Counted from the stretch's first letter, positions 13,401-31,206 are shown. The stretch is 64,000 nucleotides of DNA from Trebouxia sp. TZW2008 (GCA_002118135.1 BDIU01000136.1:248001-312000), one strand, 5' to 3'. Translations and numbers: made by a program. Notes: generated by a model not told the origin, from the sequence alone.

Positions 13401-15655
13401 TAAACTGCTGCTGCCTCATTTGCAGCGTCAGTGCCTGCTGCTGTGCCTGCAAGCAAGCAGTATTGGTGTGTGTTGCACCTTGATTGGTTTTGTGAGCATC
13501 GGCTAGCAGTCTGCTGTACTGAGTGCAACATCTCATGTTGCATATGCTGGCAGCAATCAGGAATCTGTGTCTACCAGATGACCTGTCTTGTGATGTGCAA
13601 CTTGACCTCTCATCAACAGCATGGATTAGCAGAATGGCAGAACAGGAGCTGCAGAAATCTCTGCTATGACTTGAGTTCACAACATCAGCTGTTGCATGCA
13701 GGGTGGTGATACCTCTCTTGCCAGCATACCTCCTCTTCACCCACCGCAGGAATCTAAACGCACCCAGGGTCCAGCTGCAGCTTGGCTACATTTACCGTGA
13801 CTACAGGTGACTTATGTTTGTGTACTGAAGATGCAGACTTTTCCAAGCAACATAAAAAGATTGTGGCTACTGTTCTAGCTATGTAGTGCATGTGTAGACA
13901 GCAGCACAGCATCAGTGTAGCATTTGCTGCACATGTTCCCTGCAATGCTTTGTCACGGGGAAACTGCCACCATCTTGAGCCACAACGTTCAATGCAGCAA
14001 CACGCATGCTTGAACATATCCTTTTGCAGTACGAAATGTCATATGACAACAATGTTTGTCTGCTCAGAGCTGCCATGTAGTGGCAGCCATGTGCTAGTTT
14101 GCAGACGTTACTACCAAATTACTGCAGCAATGTGTGAGTATGCAGACATGACTGCCAAGCAGTCAAAGCAATGTGTTCGTTTGAAACCGATTGTCCACCT
14201 GTTGTTTCCTTTCTGTCTGTGCAGGCCTCAGCTATTGTTCTGAAATAGCGTTCTTCTGTTGATGACACTAGCATTAGCAGCCAGCAAAGTGTTTGCGACC
14301 GCCATCAAATCCTTAGCTGACCATCATGCTCATGATCTCATTGTGGCTGTTACGGCATGTCACTGGTGATGACACTGTTTGTTTGCTGTCTGCAGGCCTC
14401 AGCTGCGGTTCTGGAACAGTGTGGTTCTGCTGATGACATTAGCGCTGGCAGCCTCTCAAGTGTTTGCCACTGCCTTGGACACCTACTTCCAGCTTTTGAT
14501 CATGCTCATGATCCTGATTGTGGGTGTGACTGCGTTTGCACACTTCCGTCCCTTCACAGATGATCTTCTTCAGCACATGCAGGTCAGGCTCTTTAGTCCT
14601 ATTGTGTTTGCATCTGGTGACAATAGCTGCCTTTACCTTTTGTATTGCATGTGTCACGTGTGTGTGACAAGCCTTGTCTCGCCAGGTTGGCTTGTTATGG
14701 CATCACAATGAGGATGTATGCTCACATCTGAGACGTGCTTATGGGGTTCCCCTCTGTGTGCAGCCTGTGCCTCTGCCCTTGACTATGCAAAAGTCTCATG
14801 ATTGATGGCATTCTGTTCTGTAGATTGCAAGCAATACCACGCCTCAGCAACTGAGTTGAGGAAACCTGAGGTTGTCTGTAATTGCGATGTCTGTCAGCTG
14901 GGATGCGCTGTGCTGAGTGCTGTCACTGTTTGTCAGATTTTTGACAAACAGTGACAGCACTCATGTGTCCATGCATTGACAGAGGAGTTTATGTTAGCAA
15001 GAGGTGTTCCTGCAGTTGCTTGGGCTGTTCATTGTGCTAGCAACAACAGCCAGCTGTCTCTACTTCCTCAGTCCCACAAACACAGCTAACAGCACTTGCC
15101 TCGAGGCTGTTGGCATCGTGCTGCTGGTGCTGAACTTTGGCTACGTGTTCAAGATGCTGATCTGGCTTGCTGTCTTTGCCATTACACTTAGCCAGTATTG
15201 CTTCCGCAGGTGCCTGGGCTATTCATTGTGCTAGCAACAGCAGCCGGCTGTCTCACCTTCCTAGACTCAACAAACATGGTCAACAGCGCTGGCCTGTGTT
15301 TTGCCGTCATACTCAGCCAATGTTCTTCCTGCAGGTCCTTGGGCTGTTCATTGTACTAGCAACAGCAGCCGGCTGCCTGTACTTCCTAGACCCCTCCAAC
15401 ATAGCTAACAGCACTGGTCTTGAGGCTGTTGGCATTATGCTGCTGGTGCTCAACATTGGCTACATTGTTGTGATGCTGATCCTGATAGCAGTCACTGGCG
15501 CCCCTAAGACCAAGCGTTTCACCTGTTCTGCTGTTGCCATGGTCAGAACCACTTCCAGCAAGTTCAAGCGGTCAGTGTCTGGTCTGAGTAGCGCCAGCAG
15601 CCGAAGCACATCTAGGCAAGATATGGCAGAGATCAGCGAGTCAAGCCAACAGTGA
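4447..15655 (+). CDS. Giant surface protein: signal peptide, beta-helix/PMP-like repeats, Cys-rich module, multi-pass membrane region
   Basis: Exons read with confidence: 4447-6590, 6954-7087, 7485-7688, 8001-8608, 9569-9886, part of 10400-10689, about 11150-11500, about 11985-12247, 12697-12806, 13702-13806, 14396-14582 and 15335-15655. The N-terminus is a signal peptide (MSRHFLLQCSLLVLSVCGIHA). About 1000 residues follow of parallel beta-helix character: many N-x-S/T sites, FSNN-type turns, and repeated GGAV/GGAI PMP-like motifs. Next is a Cys-rich ephrin-receptor-like module (CGMGQVPNSDQTQCTLCPSSSY, then CKACPHGATC). Several hydrophobic helices form a membrane domain, and a Ser-rich tail ends the protein. 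The layout matches large algal surface or channel-like proteins of unknown function; wall contact or adhesion is inference. Between about 9890 and 12150 some joins are unresolved and an apparent frameshift occurs, so the gene could be damaged or misassembled. Nearly every downstream intron holds duplicate exon fragments. Confidence 0.75.
7295..7320 (+). repeat. Pyrimidine (T/C) tract in intron
   Basis: Nearly pure TTTTCTTTTTCTTTTTTTCTTT in the intron before the exon at 7485. It is preceded by a sequence resembling one near 34470. Confidence 0.7.
8823..8872 (+). repeat. Duplicate of the 3' edge and donor of the exon at 8001-8608
   Basis: GCCCAGCTTTCCTGCTGTGAGTGCC repeats GCCCAGCTTTCCTGCGGTGAGTGCT at 8592-8616, including the GTGAGTG donor, about 250 bp downstream inside the following intron. 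Upstream similarity (CCCAGA-TGGC) extends the copy by about 30 bp. Confidence 0.75.
9199..9886 (+). repeat. Three tandem copies (period about 180-190 bp) of the Cys-rich exon
   Basis: Copies start at about 9199, 9388 and 9569 with the same opening, GTGCCAGNNGCAGTGCT. Copy 3 (9569-9886) is the full exon, coding for the Cys-rich module. Copy 2 has a good TTGCAG acceptor and stays open for about 48 codons, including CGMGQVPNSDQTQC, then meets TGA. Copy 1 has lost its acceptor (TTGCGG) and is frame-shifted inside. The copies decay with distance from the functional exon. Confidence 0.85.
10690..10850 (+). repeat. C-rich intron with strong strand asymmetry
   Basis: About 150 bases consisting mostly of C runs (CCCCCTC, CCCCATCCCCCCCC) directly after the GTACGT donor at 10690. 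Guanine is almost absent from the + strand. The rest of the window has nothing similar. Confidence 0.8.
11440..11695 (+). repeat. Duplicated exon 3' edge (about 60 bp) in intron
   Basis: CATTTGGCAGTGCCAGGGCTTATGTTCATTGCCC at about 11443-11476 recurs as CACTTGGCGGTGCCTGGCCGTATGTTCATTGCCC at about 11633-11666. Both are followed by TCATGCATCCAACTG. Partial further copies of TCATGCATCCA lie between them. Confidence 0.75.
12745..13175 (+). repeat. Three tandem copies (period about 170-180 bp) of the exon edge ending CCTG|GTCAGT
   Basis: The exon at 12697-12806 ends in GTGGCACCGCAAGGTGGCC...CTGGTCAGT. Two further copies lie at about 12925-12985 and 13105-13170. Both keep the CACCTGGTCAG or TACCTGGTCAG donor, and they are separated by similar spacer sequence (GCTTGAT..., CCTTTNNTGCTTCA). 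They are truncated or mutated relative to the exon. Confidence 0.8.
14225..14582 (+). repeat. Tandem pair of a transmembrane exon; first copy contains a stop
   Basis: The functional exon is 14396-14582, phase 2 in, ending CAG|GTCAGG, coding for PQLRFWNSVVLLM and following hydrophobic residues. A copy from 14225 follows its own GTGCAG acceptor and runs parallel (GCCTCAGCT...GTTCTTCTGTTGATGACACTAGC) but has TGA where the exon has TGG, and it decays after about 100 bp. Confidence 0.82.
14915..14962 (+). repeat. Perfect 21-bp inverted repeat with 6-nt loop (hairpin)
   Basis: Arms at 14915-14935 and 14942-14962 are exact reverse complements around GATTTT. The hairpin lies in the intron just before the first of the three terminal-exon copies. 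Transcribed RNA would fold into a strong stem. Confidence 0.9.
15016..15655 (+). repeat. Three tandem copies of the terminal exon of the beta-helix gene
   Basis: Each copy follows a canonical acceptor: TTCCTGCAG|TTGCTTGGGC at 15016, TTCCGCAG|GTGCCTGGGC at 15210, and TTCCTGCAG|GTCCTTGGGC at 15335. Copies 1 and 3 both encode the hydrophobic LxGLFIVLAT...LEAVGI-LLVLN-GY segment. Copy 2 has lost its middle. Copy 3 continues to the stop at 15653-15655. Copy 1 would reach a stop at 15234 with a different C-terminus. Confidence 0.85.
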
Positions 15656-16824
15656 GAGGGGACAGTGAAACAGACAGAGAAGAGTCGCTCTGCGTCACAC
15701 CGGGAACTCTGTGATGCAAGCAGCCTGGGAGGACTGCTTGTGAAGCAGCAATCAGCGGCCTCACGAAAAGGAATGCTGCAGTGTGAGCAGCTTTGAGCAT
15801 GAATGCAAAAAATGATTGTTCTTCTGCTGCAAAAATGTTTGACAAGAAACACATGTAGCTGGAGGCAGCTACTGCAGCAGGCATGAGAATTCAGAAGTTC
15901 AGTACAGCAGGACAGCCATTGCAATCCGCATGGATCTGGCTGCTTTGAGAGCCTGCGTGCGCACAGCAATGCCTTTTACATAAACGCCTTTTATAGAAGC
16001 GACTGCACCTTTGTTAAGCAGACTTACTGATGTCTTTGTACCACTCCCCCTTTGACAAGGTTTTGGCAGTCATTTGAAAGATAGATTCCGTTGTGTTGTC
16101 CCTGCGCTCATACAGCAAGACTTGTGTGACTTGTTGTATGGGCCATAATATTTGGTGTGACTGCGCAAATTGACTTGCCTCAGTTGGTGAGTTGCGTGGA
16201 CCTGAGTAGCTGCCAACTTTTCAGTGATCATCATGACATTCTGACATGCTGACCTTGATCTGTATGATGCCATACTCCCTCCCTGCATGTTGGATTTCTG
16301 CAAGGTGGTTTCTTGTGATTGCTCCTGCCAGACAGACTCTCCCGAAATCACGTCACAATGACTTGCAATAATATGAACAACTCATTAATGCTAAAGCTTT
16401 GAAATCCGCTGACTGTCTATGAGGAATGCATTGTGACCCTGCTTGCAGCATTGCAGGCAATTCAATGATTTGCATCTGCCCATGCATTCATATGCCTGAC
16501 AACACACTCTGTGCAGCGCATTCCTCAGCTGGTAGGCCCAGCAGGGTACGAATGGAGCACTCAACGGCAGCAAGGAAGACTGTATATAGTACACACACGC
16601 AATCTAGCCTCCCTATACCTGCTTCATCAATTCTACGAAGCTCTCATGGTGATCATGTCAATTGTGGTGACTCACAATACCAGCATGCTGAACTCTGAAC
16701 AAAGTACACTCAAGGACAACAATGTCAATCCTCAACTGATTCCAACAGCATAGGAATGCCAAGAGCCTGGTAACAGCTGAATGGTGTACAAGACGTGGCA
16801 CCTTTGCCAGCACACAGTGAGATG
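15656..16824. other. Convergent intergenic region
   Basis: Lies between the 3' ends of the beta-helix gene (+) and the RecQ gene (-). I see no further coding exons, RNA genes or long repeats. Short ORFs here lack codon or motif support. Confidence 0.5.
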
Positions 16825-23839
<7,015 letters not shown>

Positions 23840-24857
23840 ATGCTCTTTCTGCAACGTCCGTGTTTTGCAACAGCAGTGCTTGTGCCCTGCAACCTGTCTG
23901 ACCACATCAGAGCTCAGCTGAAGCCCCATCACAGACAGGACTGAACACAAAACTCGACTTGTGCATGACCCCTTCAGCAGGGCAAAAAAAGGCTTCTGAA
24001 GGCAAAGGAAAGTCCTTGCCTCTGGCAGCTCTATGTTTGACAAGGGGCCTTACAGCATGCAGCTGGAAGGGCTGCAGCTGAATGCATGAAGCTTTTGATC
24101 TGCATGCGCCTGGGCATGTGCTTGCTGCCGCTGAAGATGGCAGCCTTGCTTTCAGTGACAAGCTCACAGCAGGCGTTGTATTGAGTGTCTGGTGTTATGC
24201 CTGCCTTGGCCCACTTCTGCAGTGTGAGGCTGGTGACAGGCTTTCAGGCCAATTTTACGTTTAGGCAAATCAACTCTTTGGGCAGCTGGCCCGCATACAG
24301 AATAAAAATTAATTGCGAGAAATCAGGCTGCCTTGGGTACCATCAGACTCGTCGAGTGTTGAGCCAGAGGCACAGCTCAATGCATCGACAACGGCACCAG
24401 CACACCGAGATTGAGCGTCCGAGCAGTGCGCAATGTGGGATCAGATGCGCGGGCGGCAAGGAGCCGCGAAGCTGTATGCATAGAGCCATAGCACTGGCCA
24501 TAGCATTTGCTGCTATGCTGTGCGTCCTTCCCTGCTTCGCGTTGACTCATGACGCTTTCTGTCACGGCAGGGCCGAGCGTGTTTGTCGTAAACAATTAAA
24601 TTGTCGATACAATCTTGATATTCGGAGGTACTTGTTGCAGTTGACAATCAGTGCTGTGCGAAGGTCTGCCTGTACGCAGGGCTGTGAATGTGTTTGTGAT
24701 CTGGTGATCTACGACCGGTCTTGACGGACACAGAGACTGTCACGGCTGTAAGATATAGTGCAAACGCGGGTGCAGAGCAGAAGGATCACATCGCATTCGG
24801 TTGTTGTGAGTTGGCGGCCGTGAAGGCGAACAGGCCACTGTGATCACTGCAGCCAGC
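23840..24857. promoter_or_regulatory. Shared divergent upstream region of RecQ (-) and ORC4 (+)
   Basis: About 1 kb between two start codons pointing away from each other. It must hold both promoters. The CG-rich stretch from about 24350 to 24860 resembles other likely promoters in this window. No TATA box or E2F site was identified with confidence. Short ORFs here are not supported. Confidence 0.5.
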
Positions 24858-27800
24858 ATGCCGCCCAAAAAAGGGTCGGCAGCGCCTCACAGGGTGTCAG
24901 GCAGGTATCACACCAGAAGCGCACCTGCTGATTCAGCACTGACACAAAGTCCGCGTGAAGCACCCGCCCATGAGACCACCTCCTCAGACAGCGATATTGA
25001 GGTTGACATCCTTGAGGAAGAGTCACAGGCAAGTTGCAATGGCTCAGCATGCAAGCATTGCTTGGCTCTAAGCATATGCTGTTACTTCAGGCTGCATCTG
25101 AAGCCTCATCAGCACAACAGCAGCAGCCAGGTGAAATGCTTGATGACCCTGATGAACAAGACTCAGGTAGAGCTCATGCGCTGTAAGTTGTAGGCCAGCA
25201 CAATAAAGCACATGCTGAGAGGCAGTCAGCTGAGCATTAGCACGAGCTCAGCTAAACACATCCTTGTCTGGTATCAGGACCACAACATCCTGCAGCAGGT
25301 TCTGCTGGTGAAGGTCTGCAGACTCTGCCAGCAGTGACAGCGTATCTTAGATCGCGACTAGTTGACATCCACAGCCCTGCAGCAGCAACCATGGCAATGC
25401 GGCCAAAGCTGCAAGAAGTGCACACAAATCTGATCAGTCTCCTGACAAGCACTGCTGAGACACCTGGCGCCAACCACTCCTTCTTGTTGTTAGGTGCACG
25501 AGGCACAGGCAAAAGTCTGGTGAGTGTTCATCTTAGCACCCAGTGATATGAGCAAGCCATGGCATCATCAGACTGCTGTACAGGGACATCTTGCACGTTT
25601 GAAGCATGACAAAAGCTTGTCTGAACTGCAATGCAATGTTGACAACCTAGTTCAATGAGTTTTGCAGATTCTGGCAGTGAACTCGTTACACCCATACGTG
25701 CAACACTACTGACCTGTTTTCACTGACCGGATTTCGATACTGTTGAGTACTGCCATGTTGCGTATGCATTTTATGTATTCGTATGGTGCAACACTTGTAC
25801 AAACCATGAACATAGTCAAGCAAGGCTTATGATATGCAGATCATGCAGCGGGCGCTGTCTGAGCTTGTTGCCAAGTTCAATGTTCATGAAGGCAACCCAA
25901 GCATCGGGATTGTAAGGCTCACAGGCTTGGCTCACACGGAGGACGTTGTTGCTTTCAGAGAAATTGCAAGGCAGCTTTGCAAGTGAGTAGCACCTGCTAA
26001 GCATGCTGCTCACAGCGTCCTGATCTGTAAATGCATGCTTGTACATGCAGGGAAGTTGTCACGTATGCCATCAACATAACCTGGCATGCACGCCACAACT
26101 TGTTGTGAAGCTTAGGCTCAACAAAGGTTGCCAGCAGCACAGCTTTGGCAAGCATGAAGCAGAGAAGGACATGCAAACGGCATTGCAACCAAACACCCCG
26201 AGTACTCTTTTGGCGCTTTTAAAAACAATGGTTGTGCTGTCTTGATGCCACGGTGTCGGTTGCAGATGCTTCAACTGCAAGTACAGCAAGGCAGCGTCAC
26301 TGGCAGAGAATCTGACATTCCTGAGAGAGATGCTTCAGGAGCTGGGCAGAGGCCACAAAGTTGCCATCTTTGTGCTGGATGAGTTTGACCTCTTTGCCAA
26401 GAAGGCAAAACAGACGACCCTGTACAATCTGCTGGATGCAATGCAGTCTGCTGGCATGCAGGTGACTTGTATGCCAGCAACATGACAGCAAAATGATAGC
26501 AGTCTTCATGTTGCATGTGTGCAATGCTACAATCCCTGCAGGCGTGTGAAAGCAGTTTTTACATGATGTGAGACAATCTTGAGAGCTCAGCATGCTGATC
26601 GGTATACTGAGTTACGCAACTGATATCACCCTCAAATTGTTGCAGTGCATGCATTCCACTCCAAAAACATGGAACAGATGCTATGCCTTGTTGTTGTCCT
26701 GATATGTCATTACAGACTTGGGACAAGGTTAGCTTGACTAAAGGCTCCAAGTGCGCACAGTGAATATAGTGCTCAGAAAGTGTGCTGCTGCACAGGCAGC
26801 TGTTGTGGGTTTGAGCTGCCGCCATGATGTCATGGAACTGCTTGAGAAGCGAGTCCGGTCACGCTTTTCACACCGCAAACAGCTCATACCAGAGATAGGC
26901 GAAGACTTTGACAAGCCTGGGGACAATCCTAGAGATGTTCTGGCTGCCATGTTGTCTGTACCTGAGCCAAGCGAGCAACAGCATCAGCCCGCAGAAGCTG
27001 GAATGCAGTGGAACACAGCCATCAGAAAGGCATTGGGAACAGAAGCAGTGATGCAGCAGCTCAAAATGATGCTCAATCAAGGTACTGTACAGCTTCTTTG
27101 CCGCTGTGTGCAATGGGCAAGATGCAAATGACTTATACAAGATTTGATATGGCCCACGCTTTACTCCCCGTGGGTCTCATGCACACAAAGAAGTTAGTCT
27201 GAGCTGATGCGTCAACTCCCTGTCAGGCATTGAAGAAGCATATACGCCATCAAATACCCTGCATGCAGCTATCATGGTTTGTGAACCTGTATAAGCTGAA
27301 TCAAATGTCTTCAGCAAGCTAAATATGTGCTATCATAACCGTGGTGCTTGCCAGAGTCAAGCGGCATGCCGCCTCTGCAACAGCCCACTATCTATGACAG
27401 CTAAACTGAATGCAGGCAACAGTACCCTGTTTCATACTGACTGCAGGCTTTGGGAAGCCCAAGGATCTTGCAGATGTGGCCATAGAGACAGTGATGTCCA
27501 TGAATCACCAGCCTGGTCTTTCTCACCAGCAAGCAGTACTTGCAGGCATTGCCTCAGTGCGTCATGTGTATAATCAGCAGGTGAGCAGCTGTACCCTCAC
27601 AAGCATTGTCTACCTCATTTGAAGACTGTGTGTCCTAATGGCGTTCCTGCTCAAATGCTCAAGACACTGGCTGGCTTGATGTTGTGCTATGCATTGTTAA
27701 GGCAAGATGGTACTTTCACACTGGAAATCTTGACAGCTGGTTGTGTATCTGCTGCAATGATGTTGTCGTTGAAACAACTGCTGAGCTTGCAAAGCTCTGG

Positions 27801-28528
27801 TGCAGCATTGAGCAGCGTGATAGGTGCAAGGACAAAAAGTTCATCCAAGTGCAGAGTTGACACGCTACTGCTCCTTCGAAAGGCTGCTTGTTGTCCTGGC
27901 AGGTTGAGGTTGTGGGCTCCTGCTCAGTGCTTGAACTGTTCATGCTAGTTGCCATCTACCGTATCAAGCGGCGTGGGCATGACAGCGCCAACTTTGAGAT
28001 GGTACATGATGAGTATTGCAAGGTGATAGACCACGGCGGCACAGGAGACAGACGAAGCAAATCTGCAGCACTCCGAGCATTTGAGCATCTGATAGCGTCC
28101 AGCTTGGTGTCTTATGTGGATGGCAGGTGAATCTTGGCTGTCAACTGCCTCTTTGTATCGTGTGCCTTGCAAGGTTCAGTGCAGATTATGGACTGCCATC
28201 TCGTGCACATCAGCATGCACCTTGGAAGGCAAAAGTTCAGCTCAAGACATGGCTGGAACTGGTCTGCTGAAACTGTAGGCACTCGTTGCCAAGCCTTAGG
28301 TCAAAGTGTAGTCCACAAGCAAAGTCATGTCATAGTATAGGTATTGTGGTCACAGTTCATGATATGTGCAGAGCCGAGGAAAAGGGAGGTTTGCGGGAGT
28401 TTCGTCCTGCTAGAGTCAATGTGGTGCTACAAGAGATTGATGCTGGGCTACAGATGCACAAGTCATGTCCTGGTTTGTTGAAAAGTGCCTTGTCACACGA
28501 GGTGGTGCGAAATGCATTTGCTCATTGA
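24858..28528 (+). CDS. ORC4: Origin recognition complex subunit 4
   Basis: Nine exons join in phase: 24858-25028, 25091-25166, 25278-25519, 25840-25982, 26266-26461, 26796-27081, 27447-27580, 27903-28126 and 28372-28528. After an acidic, disordered N-terminus comes the AAA+ module: LRSRLVDIHSP, Walker A LLGARGTGKS, Walker B FVLDEFDLF, then GLSCRHDVMELLEKRVRSRF, which carries the ORC4 hallmark ELLEKRVxSRFSHR. The C-terminal winged-helix region (SVLELFMLVAIYR, MVHDEYCKV, AFEHL) follows known ORC4. The protein is part of the six-subunit complex that marks replication origins and loads MCM. Intron 1 has a GC donor (CAG|GCAAGT), and only this choice keeps the frame. An AATAAA lies at about 28616. 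Confidence 0.93.
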
Positions 28529-29004
28529 TGAACTAATGGCCACGATCAGCTGAGTTGAGGCAGGCTTTGTGCCTGTGAGTCATGCATTTGAAAGCCAATT
28601 TTGCTTTCCAAAAGACAATAAAAGGCAAAGACTGTCTGACAGAACAGACATGCTTGTGCGCGCATTGTGCCATTGTTCACATAGGCACAAAGCATTTGCC
28701 TATGGCCTTGAGGCAAGCCAAATGCAACGATGAGTAGCAGGGCAAAACTAGATCAGCTAGATTCATGCCCATCATCAGCCACTGGGTGCACACTGAAGCA
28801 TATATGCTCAAAACATGAACAAGTCCAAAATATGCCTGTAGCACGTGCATGGTCCAAGACGCAACTTGTGTGCTGTGCTGCGTTCATGAACAGCAGGTTT
28901 CAGCACTGCCCGGCCTGTTTGCATACTTCGATAATTGAGAAGCGCACAATATCAGAGAGCCTGCCGCTGATCAATAAATCCACAGCCTCCTGTGCTGTGC
29001 CGTC
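28529..29004. other. Convergent intergenic region between ORC4 and YOS1
   Basis: No coding signal recognised. The AATAAA near 28616 may serve the ORC4 transcript. Confidence 0.5.
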
Positions 29005-29504
29005 TCAGCCAAAGACCAGCTTCACTAAGATGACAGTGGTGTTCAGGGCAATGAGCGGCACTGCAAGCAGTACTCACAGGTTAGCTGTGATCTCAACACA
29101 GCGCTTCATGAACAGCATGGCAGCTGCTGTAGTGGCTGCATGAACAGTGGGGTGCAAGCCTTACCTCTGAGGTATGCTACAGCATGAAGACCCCCAATCA
29201 TTTGGCTTTTCAACGCATTTGGGTGTGCTGCAAGGTTATTGCTGCCAATCTGTGAGTAACCCCAACCAACTGCAGGTCAAGCTGGGTCAGAGACTGGCCC
29301 CTCAACAATTTTGTTTGGCATTGTTATCAATTGCAACATGTCCTCACTTTTTTCCAGGAACCGGTCGTTATTCAGGATCGCGACAGCGTTCAGAAACAGT
29401 ATACATCCCTGCAATAGAGCAGGCGTCAGCAAGACCGTCATGAACCTTGGACTGCAAAGGGCATGCAGACAGGCGCACACCTGCAGCAGGGTCCAGAGTG
29501 CCAT
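29005..29504 (-). CDS. YOS1/IER3IP1-like small ER-Golgi membrane protein
   Basis: Four small exons on the minus strand, 29504-29481, 29408-29348, 29269-29165 and 29060-29005, join in phase into about 81 residues, the normal family length. The N-terminus MALWTLLQGCILFLNAVAIL is a membrane helix, followed by NNDRFLEKIGW. The middle (ALKSQMIGGLHAVAYLRVPL) and the end (LNTTVILVKLVFG) match the plant YOS1 pattern, with a second membrane helix at the C-terminus. Yeast Yos1 works with Yip1 and Yif1 in COPII vesicle transport from the ER to the Golgi. The first exon codes for only eight residues. Divergent from the AlkB gene, with about 230 bp between start codons. Confidence 0.92.
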
Positions 29505-29731
29505 ATCTGTGAGCAGTCGTCACGTTTCAACCCGCTGCTTCTACTTGACCATGCTGTGAGTATGGCGACCGGTCCCGAGACTTGTCAGCTGTCTGCTTTG
29601 TAGCTTGATACAGGCCCCTCGGCTGACAGTAATGTTTCAATGCTTCTCGCTTGCAGGCACTGCCGCTTCGGCTTGCCAGTTTCGCAGCACGACCCAACGA
29701 GGTCAACGCCCATGGTCAATGCTGAGCAACG

Positions 29732-31057
29732 ATGCTCTGCATGCTGTGCTTCGATCAGTGCAAAAGCTCTACATTGCGAACACGATGCACGAAGCGCATG
29801 ATCCGTGACAAGTTGAAGCATCTGTACCATGAACTGTTTGGGGCCGACGATGACACAGACAGTACACCTGCCTGCCACAAACCGTCGAGTGATTGCGCGC
29901 CATCAGGGAGCTGCATGCCAGTTGGCAGGTCTCCAAGCGCGCCGGTCGTTGAGCCCTGTCAGAACCTCTTTCGCAAAACTCAGCTTACCGGACCGCCTGG
30001 TCTTGCATTGTACAAGCGGTGGGTAAGCTCTTTGCAGCAGGTGAGTCATACGCTGTGCATGCAACAAGCTTTGTCACTTGAGCTGCATTGCCAGTTCCGG
30101 AGTTGCATGCGATCTCATGCGCTTGTCATCTGGTTTGCTCCGNNNNNNNNNNNNNNNNNNNNNNNNNNNNNNNNNNNNNNNNNNNNNNNNNNNNNNNNNN
30201 NNNNNNNNNNNNNNNNNNNNNNNNNNNNNNNNNNNNNNNNNNNNNNNNNNCCGGTGTCTCGGTTGGCTGTTTGCCTACTGGGAATGGACATCTCCCCTGT
30301 AACCAAAAAAAAACAAAAACCTTTGTCACATCACGCTGCCAAATGGATGGATGTGATGTCTATCCACCTTTCAATACCCGGAAGCAAATCCAGATGGTGC
30401 TGCTCTTGTAGGGAGATCTGCTGCAAGCCATTGATGAGGAAGGCTGGTTGACCGGAGCAGCAAATCAGGCCATGTGTTTTGGCAAGCTGCCTGAATGGAC
30501 TGCAAGTCTTGTTGCTGCAATGCCTTTGCAAGGCTGGCCACACCAGGTGTGAAAGTATCCATTATGTTGTGCTTCACCCATCCTTGCGCCTGCAGAAACA
30601 GTACCTCACCAACTTTGTGGCACAGATGGGGAACAGGCTTCCCTTATTTGACCAGATGATTGTGAACAGCTACAAGCCAGGCGAAGGCATCATCAGCCAT
30701 GTGGACCTTCTGAAGTTTGATGATGGCATTGCAATCTTATCCCTGGGTGCGCCAGCCACAATGACGTTCATGAAGGCGCATGAAGCATGCTATGCAGAAC
30801 ATGCAGATGGGCCCGCTTGCAGACAGCTATCTCAGCATCATCAAGCTGGCAGTGATGACCATGATCAGATGCCTGAGTCTGAACTGTCAGCAGCTTCTCA
30901 AAGGCAACAATATGATGTGAATTTGGAGCCTGGCGATCTGCTATTGCTGCACGGAGAGGTTAGATACACCTGGAAGCATGGCATAGCTGACTACCAAGCA
31001 CAAGACGCAGAGGATACACCAAACAGGGTGTCAATCACTTTAAGGAAGCTGCTATGA
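29732..31057 (+). CDS. AlkB-family 2-oxoglutarate/Fe(II) dioxygenase (ALKBH8-like catalytic domain)
   Basis: Exons 29732-30040, 30412-30546 and 30596-31057 join in phase 0 (about 301 residues). The catalytic core shows NSYKPGEGIISHVD, giving the H-x-D iron ligands, then LSLGAPATMTF. The distal His is in YTWKHGI, and R-x5-R in NRVSITLRKL binds 2-oxoglutarate. An AANQAMCFGKLPEW segment before the core is typical of ALKBH8-type proteins. There is no RRM and no methyltransferase domain, so it is not a full ALKBH8, and the substrate (tRNA, DNA or protein) cannot be told. The start may instead be 29741 or 29798. The N gap lies in intron 1, but the phases on either side fit, so no exon need be missing. 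Confidence 0.87.
30143..30250. other. Assembly gap (108 N)
   Basis: A run of N inside intron 1 of the AlkB-family gene. The base composition of the missing sequence is unknown. Confidence 1.
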
Positions 31058-31160
31058 CTCTGTAGTCACTACATGCTGTCCACAGAGCATAACAACATGC
31101 AAAGATGCAGTAGGTGCTTAAGCGATCCGATCTTCTGAGAAGGTTGCGATGTAGCGCTGC

Positions 31161-31206
31161 GCATGCATGCATGCATGCACAACATGCATTGTTGTGCATG
31201 CATGCA
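31161..31206 (+). repeat. GCAT-repeat hairpin
   Basis: 31168-31183 and 31191-31206 are exact reverse complements (16 bp) around ATGCATT. They are built from GCAT repeats, so the stem can slip. It lies between the AlkB and bZIP genes. Confidence 0.85.

Noticed and set aside
24185..24724. 179-codon + ORF between RecQ and ORC4
   Set aside because: Lies in the divergent promoter region. Cys/Arg/His-rich with no domain and no splice continuation found.
29080..29140. Possible extra YOS1 exon on the minus strand reading AATTAAAMLFMKRC
   Set aside because: A direct join of the exons at 29165 and 29060 gives YLRVPL in phase, as in plant YOS1, so no extra exon is needed.
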